Below are positions 8,650 through 19,137 of a DNA stretch of 56,590 nt, piece after piece (positions within the stretch are counted from its first letter, which is position 1; the number at the start of each line of letters is the position of its first letter). Origin of the DNA: Bergeriella denitrificans NBRC 102155 (lineage in GTDB: Bacteria > Pseudomonadota > Gammaproteobacteria > Burkholderiales > Neisseriaceae). Below the pieces are notes generated by a model. It searched no databases, had not been told where the DNA came from, and saw only the letters and a program-made list of their open reading frames with translations. The position numbers and the translations under genes were made by a program. Location of the stretch: assembly GCF_001592185.1 (NCBI RefSeq), contig NZ_BCWL01000003.1, positions 1 through 56,590 of the forward strand, given 5' to 3'.

Positions 8650-9480
8650 TTACTCTTTAGTTTCAACCGGCAACGCCTCTTCCCGCACGGGCAGCGTCAG
8701 CAGACCTTGATGAAGATACTCGGTTTTCTCGATTTCTTTGATGACTTTCAACCACATCAGCAGCGGTTGCAGCCGCTGCTCAATCGGGGCGGACTGGTTC
8801 AACTCCTGCCCGTCTTCAGTCCAGAGGCTATGGTAGGTTTCACCGGTTTGGCTGTCGATGCCGCGTTCGGCCGCAAGCTGCCCGTTTTCATAATACAGGC
8901 GGATAGCCGGCTGAGCCGTATCGGCTGCGGTCATTTCCAGATTTTTACCGCCGTTGCCGTACCACACCGTGACCTTATCGGGATTTTTGCCGCCGAAAGT
9001 CGTGATGAACAGCTTGCCGTTGCGGTAAACATTGCTTTGTACCGCCCGTCCGTCGCGAAACAGCCGGCTGCCCGCCAACTCCCCGCTCGGCAGGTAAGAA
9101 TTGGCGACGCCGTATTGCGCGCGGGTATCGATAAAATTATCGGCCTTTTCGTCTTTTGCCAATACAAACGCATTGGTCTGCTTGCGTCCGTCGGCATAAA
9201 AATCCTGTACCACGCTCAAACCGTCTTGGGTCTGCCCCAGCACTTTGCGCGAAAAGCCGCCCGATACTGCCTTATCCTGCAGCTTCCCTTCGTGATCGAA
9301 ATAAAACACGGCCTGCCCGGCAGCCGGACGCGCTACGGCTCTTTCCGCAGCACGATCCACACGGGCAGCATCGGCATAGCTGATGGCCTTGCTGTCTGAA
9401 AAATCCGCTTTTTCCATACCCGTTGCCGCACATGCCGACAACAACACGGCTGCAGCAGCCATCGTTACGATTGTTTTCAT
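8650..9480 (-). CDS. MORN-type lipoprotein inserted in the 2-oxoglutarate dehydrogenase operon
   Basis: The N-terminus [20 protein letters not shown] is a lipoprotein signal with Cys near residue 17. The 276-residue protein has repeated Y-x-N/D-G-x-L units ([33 protein letters not shown]), the pattern of MORN_2 repeats. Its function is unknown. GGAGAAG precedes the ATG at 9480; an upstream in-frame start at 9555 would spoil the signal peptide. It lies between sucB and lpdA on the same strand, so it may be co-transcribed with them, but nothing in it suggests a TCA-cycle role. Confidence 0.75.
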   Translation of the reverse strand: MKTIVTMAAAAVLLSACAATGMEKADFSDSKAISYADAARVDRAAERAVARPAAGQAVFYFDHEGKLQDKAVSGGFSRKVLGQTQDGLSVVQDFYADGRKQTNAFVLAKDEKADNFIDTRAQYGVANSYLPSGELAGSRLFRDGRAVQSNVYRNGKLFITTFGGKNPDKVTVWYGNGGKNLEMTAADTAQPAIRLYYENGQLAAERGIDSQTGETYHSLWTEDGQELNQSAPIEQRLQPLLMWLKVIKEIEKTEYLHQGLLTLPVREEALPVETKE

Positions 9481-9624
9481 TTTACTTCTCCCAAAGCGCC
9501 TTGCGGGCAGCCATAAACTTGAGAAAACGGAAAGCAATGACACAAAATAAAGCACACTTCAAACCGGACACATTAATCTGCGTATCAGCATCTGAAAAGT
9601 CCTTATTTTATGGCACTGAGCAAT

Positions 9625-9695
9625 ATATAGTCGTAGAACACAGAATGATACGGCGTTGCTGCGCCTTGTCTCATTCTTCTTATCTTCGACTATAT
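9625..9695. repeat. Small palindrome-ended (Correia-like) repeat
   Basis: 71 bp bounded by ATATAGTCG and its inverse CGACTATAT, with the interior TACGGCGTTGCTGCGCC. A closely related start (ATATAGTC, then CTACGGCGTTGGCTCGCC) occurs at the right edge of the window, 56549 onward. Small mosaic repeats with TATAGT ends are typical of Neisseria intergenic regions. It sits in the 281-base gap between sucB and the lipoprotein gene. Confidence 0.55.
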
Positions 9696-9761
9696 CTGCC
9701 TATCTGAAATATTCAGACGGCCTTAGGCATGCATCCGCACCAAGGCCGTCTGAAAAATCAA

Positions 9762-10949
9762 TTACAAATCAAGCAGCAAGCGTGCCGGATCTTCCAACGC
9801 GTCTTTAATCGCTACCAAAGTCAACACGGCTTCACGGCCGTCGATGATACGGTGGTCGTAAGACAAGGCCAGATACATCATCGGACGTACCACAACTTGG
9901 CCGTTTTCAACCACGGCGCGCTCTTTAGTGGCGTGCATACCCAAAATCGCAGATTGCGGCGGGTTGATAATCGGGGTGGACATCATCGAGCCGAACGTAC
10001 CGCCGTTGGTAATGCTGAATGTACCGCCGGTCAAGTCTTCCAGCGCGATTTTGCCGTCTTTGGCTTTTACAGCGTAATCCACGATGGCTTTTTCAATATC
10101 GGCAATGCTCATTTGGTCGGCATCGCGCAGAATCGGCACAACCAAGCCGCGCGGGCTGCCTACGGCGATACCGATGTCGAAGTAGCCGTGGTAAACGATG
10201 TCGTTACCGTCAACAGAGGCATTGACCACCGGATATTTTTTCAGCGCGGCAACAGCGGCTTTGACGAAGAAAGACATAAAGCCCAACTTCACGCCGTGTT
10301 CTTTTTCAAACTTGTCTTTATATTTGGCACGCAAGTCCATCACAGGCTTCATATTGACTTCATTGAATGTCGTCAAAATGGCGTTTTCCTGTTGCGAAGC
10401 CAGCAGGCGCTCGGCCACGCGGGCACGCAGGCGGCTCATCGGTACGCGTTGCTCAGGGCGCGCGCCGGCCGGTACAGGTGCAGCCGCTTTAGCCGCAGCG
10501 GCAGGGGCGGCAGCTTGGGAAGCCGCGTTTTGCACGTCTTCTTTCAGCACGCGGCCGTCTCGGCCGGAACCTTGCAGGCTGTTGACATCCACACCGGTTT
10601 CCGCAGCCAGTTTCGCGGCGGCGGGCATGGCGGCAGCTTGACCGGCGGCAGCGGGCGCAGCTTCGGCAGCCGGAGCGGCTTCTGCGGCAGGTGCAGGCGC
10701 AGCGGCGGTAGCGGCCGTGTCGATACGCGCCAAAATCTGATCGGCGGCTACGGTTTCGCCGTTTTGCGCCACGATTTCCACCAATACGCCCGCTTGCGGT
10801 GCAGGCACTTCCAATACGACTTTATCGGTTTCGATATCGATCAGAATCTCGTCGCGGCCGACCGCTTCGCCGACTTGTTTTTTCCATTCCAACAGCGTGC
10901 CTTCGGATACGCTTTCAGACAGCATAGGTACTTTTACTTCGATAATCAT
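9762..10949 (-). CDS. sucB: Dihydrolipoyllysine succinyltransferase (E2 of 2-oxoglutarate dehydrogenase)
   Basis: The domains in order are a lipoyl domain with the lipoylated Lys43 in [11 protein letters not shown], an Ala/Pro-rich linker, the peripheral-subunit-binding domain ([13 protein letters not shown], about residue 130) and the acyltransferase core with the active-site motif SYDHRIIDG near residue 366. The 395-residue length is normal. It transfers succinyl from the SucA-generated intermediate to CoA. It lies between sucA and lpdA. Confidence 0.97.
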   Translation of the reverse strand: MIIEVKVPMLSESVSEGTLLEWKKQVGEAVGRDEILIDIETDKVVLEVPAPQAGVLVEIVAQNGETVAADQILARIDTAATAAAPAPAAEAAPAAEAAPAAAGQAAAMPAAAKLAAETGVDVNSLQGSGRDGRVLKEDVQNAASQAAAPAAAAKAAAPVPAGARPEQRVPMSRLRARVAERLLASQQENAILTTFNEVNMKPVMDLRAKYKDKFEKEHGVKLGFMSFFVKAAVAALKKYPVVNASVDGNDIVYHGYFDIGIAVGSPRGLVVPILRDADQMSIADIEKAIVDYAVKAKDGKIALEDLTGGTFSITNGGTFGSMMSTPIINPPQSAILGMHATKERAVVENGQVVVRPMMYLALSYDHRIIDGREAVLTLVAIKDALEDPARLLLDL

Positions 10950-10997
10950 TTTTATGTCTCCGTATGGCCGTTTCAGACGGCCTGTGATGTGTTTGGC

Positions 10998-11023
10998 GGC
11001 AGCCCGCCCTCATGCGGGCTGCC
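10998..11023 (-). promoter_or_regulatory. Perfect 10-bp hairpin between sucA and sucB
   Basis: GGCAGCCCGC pairs with GCGGGCTGCC around a 6-base loop in the 85-base gap between the two genes. There is no U-tract on either side, so it is more likely an mRNA-stability or partial attenuation element than a full terminator. Confidence 0.5.
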
Positions 11024-11034
11024 TCTCCTCAAGA

Positions 11035-13863
11035 TTAGACGGACAATGCGTCTTCAACCAATTGTTTCAGCTGGGCAACGTGTTTGCTCATGTAGCCCAC
11101 TGCAGGCGAAGCGCTGCTCGGACGGCCGGCGTAGGTCAGTTTTTGATCTTCGCCGATGACGCCTTCGATGCGGTGGCGGATTTGGTAGAACGCACCTTGG
11201 TTTTGCGGCTCTTCTTGCGCCCAAACCACGGATTTCGCATTCGGATATTTCGCCAATTCCGCTTTCACTTCGGCATCCGGGAACGGATAAAGCTGCTCGA
11301 CGCGGACAATCGCCACATCGTTTTCCAGCTTGCGCTCGGCGCGGCCTGCTGCCAAATCGTAGTAAACCTGACCGGAACACAGAATCACGCGTTTCACGCT
11401 GCTGTTGTCTGCGCGTTCGGCGGTATCGCCGATTACCGCGCGGAAGCGCGAGCCTTCGGTGAAGTTTTCCAGCGGGCTCATCGCATCTTTGAAACGCAAC
11501 AGGCGTTTGGACATGAAAATCACCAGCGGCTTGCGGTAAGAGCTCAATACCTGGCGTTGCAGCAGGTGGAACATTTGCGACGCTTCAGACGGCATGATGA
11601 TTTGCATATTGTTTTCGGCGCACAGCTGCAGCCAACGTTCTACACGGCCTGAAGAGTGCTCGGGGCCTTGGCCGTCGTAACCGTGCGGCAGGATGGTGGT
11701 CAAACCGCACAAACGACCCCATTTGGTTTCGCCTGACGATAAGAATTGGTCAATCACCACTTGCGCGCCGTTGGCAAAGTCGCCGAACTGCGCTTCCCAA
11801 ATAGTCAGTTTGTCCGGTGCGGAGCAGGCAAAGCCGTATTCGTAGGCCATAACCGCTTCTTCGTTCAAAATCGAATCAATCACCAGGAAATCGGCCGTAC
11901 CCTCGCCCATATTCATCAGGGGAACGTATGAACCGTCGTCCCAACGTTCGCGGTTTTGATCGTGCAATACGGCGTGGCGGTGCGAGAATGTGCCGCGGCC
12001 GGAGTCTTCGCCGGAAATACGCACGCCCGCACCTTTGGTCAGCAGGTTGGCATAAGCGATGGTTTCCGCCATACCCCAGTCGATGGGCTGCTCGCCTTTG
12101 GCCATGCCTTTACGCGCTTCAATCACGCGTTTGGCGGTCGGGTGCAGCGCAAAGCCTTCCGGTACGGCGGTAAATTTCTCTGCCAAACGCTGAATGTCGG
12201 CAGCCGGAATGCCGGTTTCCACATCTTCGCGCCAGTCTTGGCCTTGGTACTTGCTCCAATCGATACTGGTGCGTTGGAAGTTGCTCAATGTGGTCTGCTC
12301 GACGTGCTCGCCTTTATCCAAGGCATCACGGTAAGCCTGCACCAAACCGTCAGCCTCTTGCGCCGTTACCACGCCTTCTTTCACCAACTGCTCGACATAC
12401 ATGGCGCGCACGCCCGGGTGCTTGCTGACTTTTTTGTACATCATCGGCTGGGTCAGGGTCGGATCGTCGCCCTCGTTGTGACCCCATTTACGGAAGCACA
12501 CAACGTCAATCACGATGTCTTTGCCGAATGTTTTGCGGTAGTCTAATGCTGCCTGGATAGCAAAGCATACGCGTTCAGGGTCGTCGCCGTTGACATGAAT
12601 CACCGGAGCCGCCACCATTTTGGCGATGTCGGTACAGTGTACGGTCGAGCGGGTATCTCGAACATCGGAAGTGGTGAAACCGATTTGGTTGTTGACCACG
12701 ATATGAACCGTACCGCCGGTGGTGTAACCGCGTGTTTTGGAAAGGTTGAATGTGGCTTGGTTGACACCCAAACCGATAAAGGCAGAGTCGCCGTGAATCA
12801 ATACCGGCAATACTTTCTCGCGGCCGTTTTCACCCAAGCGTTTTTGCTTGGCGCGGGCAGAACCTTCTACCACCGGATTCACGATTTCCAAATGCGACGG
12901 GTTGAATGCCAGCGAAACGTGCATCGGACCGTTGGGGGTAGCAATATCAGAGCTGAAACCCATGTGGTACTTCACATCGCCGCTCGGCAGCTTGATTTCG
13001 GCACGACCTTCGAATTCGGCAAACAAATCGCCCGGCTTCTTACCCAGCGTGTTCACCAATACATTCAGACGGCCCCGGTGCGCCATACCGATAATGACTT
13101 CTTCCACACCGTCTTTACCGGCGTGTTGAATCAAGTAGTTCAGACCGGCAATCACGCTTTCGCCGCCCTCGATACCAAAACGTTTTTGGCCGACGTATTT
13201 GGTATGCAGATAGCGTTCCAAAGTTTCGGAAGCGGTCAGTTCTTTCAGAATTCTGCGTTTTTGCTCCGCATCGAAACGCGGCGTAGAAAGCACGCTCTCA
13301 AAATAGTTGCGAATCCAAAGACGCTCTTCGGTATTCGGAATATGCATGTATTCCAATGCCAAATGACCGCAATAAGTCTGCTTCAGATTATTGACGATGT
13401 CGGACAGCGCCATCTTGCCGCCGCCGGAAAAATCGCCGTAACCGATATTGAACTGCACCGCCATATCGGCATCAGACAAACCGTGAAACTTGGGATTCAG
13501 GGCATCGACATTTTGCGGCGGGATACGTTTCAACGGATCGAGCTGCGCCGCGTCCACACCCTGGATACGGTAAGCAGAAATCAGGCGCAATACGCCGACC
13601 TGTTTCTTCATCATCGTTTCGTCAAGTCCGCCGGCGATGGCGGCCGTTGCCCGGCTTTTTGCCAAGTTGGCAAACGATTCGCGAATCGGCGCGTGTGCGA
13701 CATCAACATTGACGGCACCCGGCTGCTTGGCCAAATCGGCAAAATACTGCTTCCAGTTCTCATCTACGGAATTAGGGTTTTCCAAGAAGCTCTCGTACAG
13801 CTCCTCGATATAAGGGGCATTCGAGCCAAACAGATAGGAGAAATTGAGTTTATCGTCCATCAT
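11035..13863 (-). CDS. sucA: 2-oxoglutarate dehydrogenase E1 component
   Basis: Thiamine-diphosphate-dependent decarboxylase of the complex. The N-terminal segment FSYLFGSNAPYIEELYESFL is the conserved SucA start that binds E2. Further in are GMAHRGRLNVLVN, HGDSAFIGLGVNQ and the C-terminal pyrimidine-binding region (EDSGRGTFSHRHAVLHDQ). The protein of 942 residues is full length. I place the start at tandem ATG codons, 13863 (or 13860), behind AAGAG; the longer frame to 13932 adds an unconserved leader. Confidence 0.97.
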   Translation of the reverse strand: MMDDKLNFSYLFGSNAPYIEELYESFLENPNSVDENWKQYFADLAKQPGAVNVDVAHAPIRESFANLAKSRATAAIAGGLDETMMKKQVGVLRLISAYRIQGVDAAQLDPLKRIPPQNVDALNPKFHGLSDADMAVQFNIGYGDFSGGGKMALSDIVNNLKQTYCGHLALEYMHIPNTEERLWIRNYFESVLSTPRFDAEQKRRILKELTASETLERYLHTKYVGQKRFGIEGGESVIAGLNYLIQHAGKDGVEEVIIGMAHRGRLNVLVNTLGKKPGDLFAEFEGRAEIKLPSGDVKYHMGFSSDIATPNGPMHVSLAFNPSHLEIVNPVVEGSARAKQKRLGENGREKVLPVLIHGDSAFIGLGVNQATFNLSKTRGYTTGGTVHIVVNNQIGFTTSDVRDTRSTVHCTDIAKMVAAPVIHVNGDDPERVCFAIQAALDYRKTFGKDIVIDVVCFRKWGHNEGDDPTLTQPMMYKKVSKHPGVRAMYVEQLVKEGVVTAQEADGLVQAYRDALDKGEHVEQTTLSNFQRTSIDWSKYQGQDWREDVETGIPAADIQRLAEKFTAVPEGFALHPTAKRVIEARKGMAKGEQPIDWGMAETIAYANLLTKGAGVRISGEDSGRGTFSHRHAVLHDQNRERWDDGSYVPLMNMGEGTADFLVIDSILNEEAVMAYEYGFACSAPDKLTIWEAQFGDFANGAQVVIDQFLSSGETKWGRLCGLTTILPHGYDGQGPEHSSGRVERWLQLCAENNMQIIMPSEASQMFHLLQRQVLSSYRKPLVIFMSKRLLRFKDAMSPLENFTEGSRFRAVIGDTAERADNSSVKRVILCSGQVYYDLAAGRAERKLENDVAIVRVEQLYPFPDAEVKAELAKYPNAKSVVWAQEEPQNQGAFYQIRHRIEGVIGEDQKLTYAGRPSSASPAVGYMSKHVAQLKQLVEDALSV

Positions 13864-14080
13864 GGCGTTGCTCTTTTCTTTAATGTATAAATAAAAAGGG
13901 GTGTACAGCGGCTTTTCTTCCGGCACAAACAAGGCCGTCTGAAAAATACGGTTTTTATTCTACCCCATTTCAGCACAAATTACTTTCCGAATTCCAAACT
14001 TTTTGCAAACTAAATGATTTCTCACAAAATCAATCAGCCTGACATACTACATCCAACTACTTTTCAGCCGGAATCCGATA

Positions 14081-14125
14081 TAAAAATAACCCGTCCGACA
14101 ACTTTTTGCAGCTATCGGACGGGTT
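14081..14125 (-). terminator. Rho-independent terminator after gltA
   Basis: An 11-bp perfect stem AACCCGTCCGA/TCGGACGGGTT is followed on the minus strand by ATTTTTA. It isolates gltA from sucA, which must have its own promoter in the following 200 bases. Confidence 0.85.
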
Positions 14126-14147
14126 GTTTTTATCAATCGTTCATATC

Positions 14148-15428
14148 TTATCGTTTTTCAACAGGAACGAAATCGCGGCGTTCCGCACCGGTATAAAGCT
14201 GGCGCGGACGGCCGATTTTCAGCGAAGGATCGCCGATCATCTCGTGCCAATGGGAAATCCAACCCACGCTGCGCGCCAAAGCGAAGATAACGGTAAACAT
14301 TTCGGTCGGAATACCCAAAGCCGACAACACGATACCGGAGTAGAAATCAACGTTCGGATACAGCTTGCGCTCAACAAAGAACGGGTCTTTCAGCGCGATT
14401 TGCTCCAACTCCATCGCCAGCTTGAATTTCGGGCTGTCTTCCAAACCTAATTCTTTCAGCACTTCGTAGCAGGTTTCACGCATGATGTTAGCGCGCGGAT
14501 CCATGTTGCGGTACACGCGGTGGCCGAAGCCCATCAGGCGGTATTTGCGCTGCTTCACGCCTTCCATGTAGGCTTCTACATTGGAAACGTCGCCGATTTC
14601 GTCCAGCATATTCAGCACGGCTTCGTTCGCACCGCCGTGAGACGCGCCCCACAAGCAGGCGATACCCGCAGCGATACAGGCAAACGGATTGGCACCTGAA
14701 GAGCCGGCCAAGCGCACGGTCGAAGTAGAGGCGTTTTGCTCGTGGTCGGCGTGCAATACGAAAATGCGGTCCAGCGCGCGCGCCAATACCGGGTTCGGCT
14801 TGTATTCCTCACACGGTGTGGCAAACATCATGTGCAGGAAGTTTTCGGCATAATTCAGGTTGTTTTTCGGATAATTGAACGGCAGACCGTTGGAGTAACG
14901 GTAACACATGGCCGCAATCGTCGGAATTTTGGAAATCAGGCGGTAAATGGCAACTTTACGGTGTTCAGGATCGGTAATGTCCAAGCTGTCTTGGTAGAAG
15001 GCGGACAATGCACCGACCACACCCACCATCATCGCCATCGGGTGTGCATCGCGGCGGAAACCGCGGAAGAACCATGTCAGCTGCTCGTGCACCATGGTGT
15101 GGTGGCTGACCACGTCTTCAAATTCTTTTTTCTGTTCCGCAGTCGGCAGCTCGCCGTAAATCAGCAGATAGCATACTTCGAGATAATCGGATTTTTCCGC
15201 CAGTTGCTCAATCGGATAACCACGGTAATACAACAGCCCCTCATCACCGTCGATATAGGTAATTTTGGATTCGCAACTTGCGGTGGACACGAAGCCCGGG
15301 TCGAATGAAAACAGGCCGGTGGATTTGGTCAGATTGCGGATATCCACCACATCGTGGCCGATACTGGCTTTCAATACCGGCAATTCCAATTCTTGGTTTG
15401 AGGTATGAAGTTTGACTGTATTAGACAT
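14148..15428 (-). CDS. gltA: Type II citrate synthase
   Basis: Condenses oxaloacetate and acetyl-CoA. The protein has 426 residues with the catalytic regions [26 protein letters not shown] and NVDFYSGIV, the last holding the catalytic Asp. Length and N-terminal beta-strand region ([16 protein letters not shown]) match Gram-negative hexameric, NADH-sensitive enzymes. AAAGGAG precedes the ATG at 15428. It lies between the sdh genes and sucA and has its own terminator. Confidence 0.97.
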   Translation of the reverse strand: MSNTVKLHTSNQELELPVLKASIGHDVVDIRNLTKSTGLFSFDPGFVSTASCESKITYIDGDEGLLYYRGYPIEQLAEKSDYLEVCYLLIYGELPTAEQKKEFEDVVSHHTMVHEQLTWFFRGFRRDAHPMAMMVGVVGALSAFYQDSLDITDPEHRKVAIYRLISKIPTIAAMCYRYSNGLPFNYPKNNLNYAENFLHMMFATPCEEYKPNPVLARALDRIFVLHADHEQNASTSTVRLAGSSGANPFACIAAGIACLWGASHGGANEAVLNMLDEIGDVSNVEAYMEGVKQRKYRLMGFGHRVYRNMDPRANIMRETCYEVLKELGLEDSPKFKLAMELEQIALKDPFFVERKLYPNVDFYSGIVLSALGIPTEMFTVIFALARSVGWISHWHEMIGDPSLKIGRPRQLYTGAERRDFVPVEKR

Positions 15429-15554
15429 TCTCTTGCTCCTTTGCAAAATGGGGCTTTTACGTTACCGCACGGCGGCCATCCGGAATGGCGCCGCGCGGCA
15501 CTGTCTTGTTTTCAGACGGCCTGCAATATAAAGTCGGGCATACCTGCTTTATAT

Positions 15555-15803
15555 TTATGCCTGCCTGATTCGTTCGAGCATGGGCACCAAGTGTTTTTTT
15601 TCGGTCTGCTTGTGGCCGTTAATCAGCGCCAGCAGCTCTTGGTCCTGAAACTCAAGAATTTCGACAAATTCGGTCAATTCCTGATGATTCAGCTGCTCGA
15701 ATTCTTTTTCCATAAACCGGCCGAAGATTAAATCCAGCTCCAGCAATCCCCGGCGGGTTTGAAAGCGGATTTTCCGCTTTGCAGTATCATCAAATACCAT
15801 CAT
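15555..15803 (-). CDS. sdhE: Succinate dehydrogenase flavinylation factor SdhE
   Basis: A small protein of 82 residues of the SdhE/YgfY family that promotes covalent FAD attachment to SdhA. The conserved motif TRRGLLELDLIFGRF (the family RGxxE core) is present near residue 20. It starts four bases after the sdhB stop codon, so it is translated from the sdh transcript. Confidence 0.92.
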   Translation of the reverse strand: MMVFDDTAKRKIRFQTRRGLLELDLIFGRFMEKEFEQLNHQELTEFVEILEFQDQELLALINGHKQTEKKHLVPMLERIRQA

Positions 15804-15806
15804 TTT

Positions 15807-16514
15807 TTAAACAGCCCGCTTCAGCATGATTTCTTTAATCTTACCGATTGCACGGGTCGGGTTCAAGTGCTTCGGACACACATCGACGCAGTTCATAATG
15901 GTATGGCAGCGGAACAGACGGTACGGGTCGTTCAGATTGTCCAAACGCTCGTTGGTGATGGTATCGCGGCTGTCTGCAATAAAGCGGTAGGCATTCAGCA
16001 AACCGGACGGGCCGACGAATTTATCGGGGTTCCACCAGAAAGACGGGCAGGAAGTCGAGCAGCAGGCACACAAAATACATTCGTACAGGCCGTCCAGCTC
16101 TTTGCGCTCTTCTTGGGTTTGCAGACGCTCTTTGTCGGCATCAATCGGGGTATCGTTCACCACATACGGCTTGATGGAATGATACTGTTTGAAAAACTGG
16201 GTCATATCCACAATCAAATCGCGCACGACGGGCAAACCCGGCAGCGGGCGGATTTGCACCGGCTGCTTCAAGCCGCGAATATCGGTCAAACAGGCCAGGC
16301 CGTTTTTACCGTTGATGTTCACACCGTCCGAACCGCAGATACCTTCGCGGCAGGAGCGGCGGAAAGACAGTGTATCGTCCTGCGCTTTGAGTTTCACCAG
16401 CGCATCCAGCAGCTTCACATCGGTCGGCTCGATTTCCAACTCGTATTTCTGCATATACGGCTTGTCATCGACATCCGGATTGTAGCGGTAAATTTCAAAA
16501 CTTACTTTTTCCAT
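15807..16514 (-). CDS. sdhB: Succinate dehydrogenase iron-sulfur subunit
   Basis: Electron-transfer subunit of complex II. A ferredoxin-type [2Fe-2S] cluster motif (CREGICGSDG with a further Cys downstream) is followed by CILCACCSTSCP for [4Fe-4S] and CHTIMNCVDVCP for [3Fe-4S]. The 235-residue length is normal. It is separated from sdhA by about 140 bases containing an inverted DUS pair, then runs tightly into sdhE. Confidence 0.97.
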   Translation of the reverse strand: MEKVSFEIYRYNPDVDDKPYMQKYELEIEPTDVKLLDALVKLKAQDDTLSFRRSCREGICGSDGVNINGKNGLACLTDIRGLKQPVQIRPLPGLPVVRDLIVDMTQFFKQYHSIKPYVVNDTPIDADKERLQTQEERKELDGLYECILCACCSTSCPSFWWNPDKFVGPSGLLNAYRFIADSRDTITNERLDNLNDPYRLFRCHTIMNCVDVCPKHLNPTRAIGKIKEIMLKRAV

Positions 16515-16594
16515 GAGAAGTGTTCCTTTCTCACAAGCAACTTATATATCAGTATTCTAAAGTTGCCGATAGAGATTATGTGTTGTTCTGATAT

Positions 16595-16639
16595 TTTTCA
16601 GACGGCCTGCTGAATGATGCCACTCAGGCCGTCTGAAAA
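16595..16639. terminator. Inverted DUS hairpin between sdhA and sdhB
   Basis: A perfect 15-bp stem (TTTTCAGACGGCCTG with its inverse) spaced by 15 bases. In the minus-strand transcript it lies inside the sdh operon, so it probably acts as a partial terminator or processing site rather than a full stop. Confidence 0.6.
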
Positions 16640-16655
16640 CAGACATACCGATATA

Positions 16656-18419
16656 TCAGTAAACGCGTTTGGCCGGCTCGATATAGTCAACGGTCAACGG
16701 TTTGGTGTGTACCGGCTTGTATGTCAGCGTATTGGTCAGCGGATGATACAGGGTGTGTTTCATCCAGTTTTCATCATCACGCTCAGGGTGGTCGTCGGAA
16801 GCATGGGCGCCGCGCGACTCTTTACGCGCTTCGGCAGACACCAACGTCGCTTTAGCTACCTCAATCAGGTTATCCAGCTCCAAAGCCTCGATACGCGCAG
16901 TATTCCAAACCTTGCTCTTGTCTTTGATTTCGGTTTTCTTCACGCGCTCGGCAATCGCCATCACTTCTTTGACGCCTTTGCTCAAAATCTCATCGGTACG
17001 GAATACGCCCGCGTGCAGCTGTACGGAGCGTTGCAGCTCGCGGCGCAGCGCATCGACATTCTCGCCGTCGGTTTGATTGTCCAGACGCTCCAAGCGTTGG
17101 CGGGTCAGCTCGCCGGCATTTTCCGGCAGCGCTTTCCAGCCGTCTTGTTCGCGGATGTACTTAATCATACTGTCGCCGGCCGACTTACCGAAGACCACCA
17201 AGTCGAGCAGAGAGTTCGTACCCAAACGGTTGGCACCGTGTACGGACGCGCAGGCACATTCGCCCGCCGCATACAGACCTTTAACCGGCACTTCATATTC
17301 ATCGCCTTGCGGCACAATCACTTCGCCCAAGTAATTAGTCGGAATACCGCCCATCATATAGTGGGTAGTCGGCACGACCGGAATCGGATCTTTAATCGGG
17401 TCGATACCGGCAAACTGAATGGAAATCTCGCGGATACCCGGCAGTTTTTCCATAATTTTTTCCGCACCGATATGGTCGATTTTCAGCAACACATGGTCTT
17501 TGTTTTTACCGCAGCCGCGACCTTCGTAAATTTCCATCGCCATTGCACGGGAAACCACGTCGCGGGAAGCCAAATCTTTTACGGTCGGTGCATAACGTTC
17601 CATAAAACGCTCGCCGTCGGCGTTCAGCAAAATACCGCCCTCGCCGCGCACACCTTCGGTAATCAATACGCCGGCACCGGCCACACCGGTCGGGTGGAAT
17701 TGCCAGAATTCCATATCTTCCAACGGAATACCCGCGCGGGCGCAAATACCCAAGCCGTCGCCGGTATTCATAAAGGCATTGGTGGAAGAAGCATAGATAC
17801 GGCCTGCGCCGCCGGTGGCGAACAACACTGCTTTGGCGTGGAAAATATAGACTTCGCCGCTTTCCATTTCCATCGCGGTTACGCCGACCACATCGCCGTC
17901 TTCATTACGAATCAAATCAAGCGCAGTCCATTCCACAAAGAATTGGGTATTGGCGCGGACGTTTTGCTGGTACAGCGTATGCAGCATGGCATGGCCGGTA
18001 CGGTCGGCCACGGCACAAGCACGCTCTACCGCGCGCTTACCGTGTTCGGCAGTATGGCCGCCAAACGGACGCTGGTAGATTTTGCCGCTTTCCACGCGGT
18101 CAAAAGGCATGCCCATGTGTTCCAGCTCAATCACGGCTTCCGGCGCCGCGCGGCACATAAATTCAATCGCATCTTGGTCGCCCAGCCAGTCCGAACCTTT
18201 TACGGTATCGTACATGTGCCAGTCCCAACGGTCTTCCTGCACGTTACCCAAAGAAGCGGAAATACCGCCTTGAGCCGCCACGGTGTGCGAACGGGTCGGA
18301 AAGACTTTGGACAATACGGCACAATTCAAGCCGGATTTGGATAATTGGAGAGCAGCACGCAAACCTGCACCACCACCGCCGACAATCACGGCATCAAACT
18401 TACGGACAGGATATCCCAT
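16656..18419 (-). CDS. sdhA: Succinate dehydrogenase flavoprotein subunit
   Basis: Oxidises succinate to fumarate at a covalently bound FAD. It has the dinucleotide motif [14 protein letters not shown], the FAD-linking His in SHTVAAQGG, and the active-site Arg/His region [14 protein letters not shown]. The protein has 587 residues from MGYPVRKFD at 18419. This start is preferred because GGGGGT lies upstream and it falls five bases after the sdhD stop, while the longer frame overlaps sdhD. Confidence 0.97.
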   Translation of the reverse strand: MGYPVRKFDAVIVGGGGAGLRAALQLSKSGLNCAVLSKVFPTRSHTVAAQGGISASLGNVQEDRWDWHMYDTVKGSDWLGDQDAIEFMCRAAPEAVIELEHMGMPFDRVESGKIYQRPFGGHTAEHGKRAVERACAVADRTGHAMLHTLYQQNVRANTQFFVEWTALDLIRNEDGDVVGVTAMEMESGEVYIFHAKAVLFATGGAGRIYASSTNAFMNTGDGLGICARAGIPLEDMEFWQFHPTGVAGAGVLITEGVRGEGGILLNADGERFMERYAPTVKDLASRDVVSRAMAMEIYEGRGCGKNKDHVLLKIDHIGAEKIMEKLPGIREISIQFAGIDPIKDPIPVVPTTHYMMGGIPTNYLGEVIVPQGDEYEVPVKGLYAAGECACASVHGANRLGTNSLLDLVVFGKSAGDSMIKYIREQDGWKALPENAGELTRQRLERLDNQTDGENVDALRRELQRSVQLHAGVFRTDEILSKGVKEVMAIAERVKKTEIKDKSKVWNTARIEALELDNLIEVAKATLVSAEARKESRGAHASDDHPERDDENWMKHTLYHPLTNTLTYKPVHTKPLTVDYIEPAKRVY

Positions 18420-18424
18420 ACTAC

Positions 18425-18766
18425 TTACCCCCAAATCACTTTAACAGAATAAACCAAGCACGCCACCAACCATACGATGGTTGCAGCCTGCAGACACAAA
18501 CGGATACCGAACGGCTTCACATAGTCCATCCACAAATCGCGGATGCCGACCCAAGCGTGCAGGAAGAGCGCCACAAAGGTAATTTGGGTAAAGAGTTTCA
18601 CCCACGCATTATTCCAAAACGCCTGCCATGCGCCGTGTTCGTTCGGCAGCAGCAGCAGGAACACCACCAAAGCAACGGTATAAACCAGCATCACCACTGC
18701 GGTAACGCGTTGCGCAGCCCAGTCCTTCAAGCCGTAATGGGCACCGGCCAATTTACGATCTACCAT
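18425..18766 (-). CDS. sdhD: Succinate dehydrogenase membrane anchor subunit SdhD
   Basis: A protein of 113 residues with three hydrophobic helices. The helix containing [18 protein letters not shown] carries the expected haem/quinone-site His. The start [12 protein letters not shown] at 18766 overlaps the end of sdhC by seven bases, indicating translational coupling; the longer open frame has no support. Confidence 0.93.
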   Translation of the reverse strand: MVDRKLAGAHYGLKDWAAQRVTAVVMLVYTVALVVFLLLLPNEHGAWQAFWNNAWVKLFTQITFVALFLHAWVGIRDLWMDYVKPFGIRLCLQAATIVWLVACLVYSVKVIWG

Positions 18767-19137
18767 AACAATGCTCCAATCACTACGGTCAAAGTCAGCG
18801 AACAGGCCAATACGATTTTGGCCGTCAGACGCGCGGTTTTCAAATCCAAACCTTTGTGCGCGTCCAAAAACAGGAAGCGCGTACCCGCACACGCATGGTG
18901 CAGAAACGCCCACAGCAGAACAATCAGGCCGAGCTTCACAATCGGATTGGCAATGAATTGCAGATAAGATTCAAACACCGACTCGCGGTCTAAAGAGGCG
19001 GCGAGCAAGCCCAGCAGCAGCGGCAGGGCGATGAACAGCAGCACACCGCTGATACGGTGCAGAATGGAGACAATAGCCGGAATCGGCTGGCGGATCTTGG
19101 TCAGATCCAAATGGACTGGACGTGCTTTGGCAGCCAT
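18760..19137 (-). CDS. sdhC: Succinate dehydrogenase cytochrome b556 subunit SdhC
   Basis: A membrane anchor of 125 residues with three transmembrane helices. The conserved RPIPAIVSILHRISG-like start (QPIPAIVSILHRISGV) and the haem-ligand region FLHHACAGTRFLFLD are present. It is the first gene of the minus-strand sdh operon. Confidence 0.93.
   Translation of the reverse strand: MAAKARPVHLDLTKIRQPIPAIVSILHRISGVLLFIALPLLLGLLAASLDRESVFESYLQFIANPIVKLGLIVLLWAFLHHACAGTRFLFLDAHKGLDLKTARLTAKIVLACSLTLTVVIGALLW

Noticed and set aside
7112-8710. 532-codon plus-strand frame opposite lpdA
   Set aside because: The complete lpdA gene lies on the other strand; the frame exists only because of codon bias.
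12595-13890. 431-codon plus-strand frame opposite sucA
   Set aside because: Shadow of sucA; composition unlike real proteins here.
16614-18344. 576-codon plus-strand frame opposite sdhA
   Set aside because: Shadow of the unmistakable SdhA coding sequence.
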